From: CAYGJN01 sp964350135
Lineage (GTDB): Bacteria > Bdellovibrionota > Bacteriovoracia > Bacteriovoracales > Bacteriovoracaceae
Reading direction: 5' to 3'
Assembly: GCA_964350135.1 (NCBI GenBank)
Contig: CAYGJN010000126.1
Coordinates: forward strand, 1 to 6,503
DNA: 6,503 nucleotides
Shown in pieces: positions 5,763-6,503 of the stretch. The notes under the pieces were generated by a model. That model searched no databases, had not been told where the DNA came from, and saw only the letters and a list, made by a program, of their open reading frames with translations. The stretch's first letter is position 1. Each line of letters begins with the position of its first letter. A program made the translations under genes and the position numbers.

Positions 5763-6503
5763 ATGCAAAGCCCTACGAAGCCTGAAATTGAGTTATTTTT
5801 AGACGAAACCTATCGAAATAAGGATAGCCGCACTCATATTAGCTCAGATTACTGGGATGGCTTCGTTCAAGAGATCAAAGAGCTCGATCAACTCCGAAAA
5901 GAAGACCAAGTAGCTGATTTCAAACACTTAAAAAAGATGAAACTCTGGGGACGCCTCGTCTCTGGTCTGGGTTACGCCACGGGATGGATTCTTCCGAATC
6001 CTCTATCGGCCTGCCTGATGGCACTAGGAAATTACACCCGCTGGGCCATGGTCTTTCATCCTATCTCTCACGGATCCATGGATCATATTGAAGGCATTTC
6101 ACCACGATATAAGAGCGGCAACTTTGCCATTGGTTGGCGGCGCTATGCAGATTGGTTGGATTGGATTGAGCCCAAAAACTGGAATGTGGAACATAATCTT
6201 ATGCACCACCACTATCTAGGAACTTCAAAAGATCCAGATATTGTAAGCAGAAATACCCAATTAATAAGAGAAATGAAGATACCTCTTTTTGCTAAGAAGA
6301 TATTTTCTCTTTTACTCGCTGGAAGTTGGAAGTTTTCCTACTATGCGCCCAATACTCTTATTGAATACAGAAATTTTCACGATAGAAGTAAAACAACCAA
6401 AATTACGCCTAGACTTTGGAATCCTTTTTTGAAAGAGGGCAGAGAAGTTTGGGTGAAATCCATCATTCCCTACTTTATTTTTAAATTTGTTCTGATTCCC
6501 TCC
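5763..6503 (+). CDS. Partial second desaturase/hydroxylase-family membrane protein (runs off right edge)
   Basis: The frame is open from 5763 to the last base, giving 247 residues without a stop. Two histidine boxes are visible: HPISH (99-103, HxxxH) and HNLMHH (144-149, HxxxHH), the latter within a WNVEHNLMHHH..GTSKDPD segment typical of one branch of the FA-desaturase superfamily. The third box should lie beyond the edge. Hydrophobic stretches are at about 68-98, 176-195 and 232-246, and an N-terminal soluble region of about 55 residues is rich in charge. The second box differs from that of the oppositely oriented desaturase (HxxHH), so this is a distinct subfamily and not a duplicate. I chose the ATG at 5763 because purine-rich AAGAGA and GAGAGA precede it. 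In-frame ATGs at 5673 and 5655 would add 30 or 36 residues and lack a good Shine-Dalgarno. Acyl-chain desaturation or hydroxylation is inferred from family. Confidence 0.85.
   Translation, partial: MQSPTKPEIELFLDETYRNKDSRTHISSDYWDGFVQEIKELDQLRKEDQVADFKHLKKMKLWGRLVSGLGYATGWILPNPLSACLMALGNYTRWAMVFHPISHGSMDHIEGISPRYKSGNFAIGWRRYADWLDWIEPKNWNVEHNLMHHHYLGTSKDPDIVSRNTQLIREMKIPLFAKKIFSLLLAGSWKFSYYAPNTLIEYRNFHDRSKTTKITPRLWNPFLKEGREVWVKSIIPYFIFKFVLIPS

Overview
The window looks like a piece of an AT-rich Gram-negative chromosome. Supporting signs are Sec-type signal peptides, purine-rich Shine-Dalgarno sites and a low G+C content by eye. The overall character suggests a delta-proteobacterium-like or Bdellovibrionota-like bacterium, but that is an impression from composition and protein style, not a taxonomic proof. 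No gene symbol can be assigned with confidence.

Left part (1-2215): two minus-strand genes read off the left edge. One is only the first 24 codons of an unknown protein. The other is a 171-residue exported protein with a lipocalin/DUF1579-like start motif. Across a 134-bp AT-rich divergent gap lies a plus-strand gene for an exported 491-residue metallophosphoesterase of the PPP/calcineurin type, in which two normally invariant histidines are replaced.

Middle part (2216-2575): about 360 bases without a convincing gene. They hold a compact element (2253-2409) bounded by inverted repeats. Its left arm is the exact 3' end of a proline-type tRNA, including CCA, on the minus strand. Its right arm is the same sequence with a 15-base gap. 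Two strong hairpins fill the core. A 48-codon plus-strand open stretch follows and may be the remnant of a gene.

Right part (2576-6503): a compact minus-strand operon read from 5583 down to 2576. It encodes a membrane fatty acid desaturase with three His boxes, a short acyltransferase of the condensation/CoA-dependent acyltransferase fold with an HxxxDG motif, and an unrecognised 357-residue protein whose C-terminal half resembles a GNAT fold. Successive genes overlap by 20 and 47 bases, so they are probably translationally coupled. Diverging from this operon, a second desaturase-family gene with a different second His box (HxxxHH) runs off the right edge. Together these genes suggest a small lipid-modification locus: two membrane oxidases act on acyl chains, and one or two acyltransferases move the product to an acceptor that cannot be identified from this sequence.
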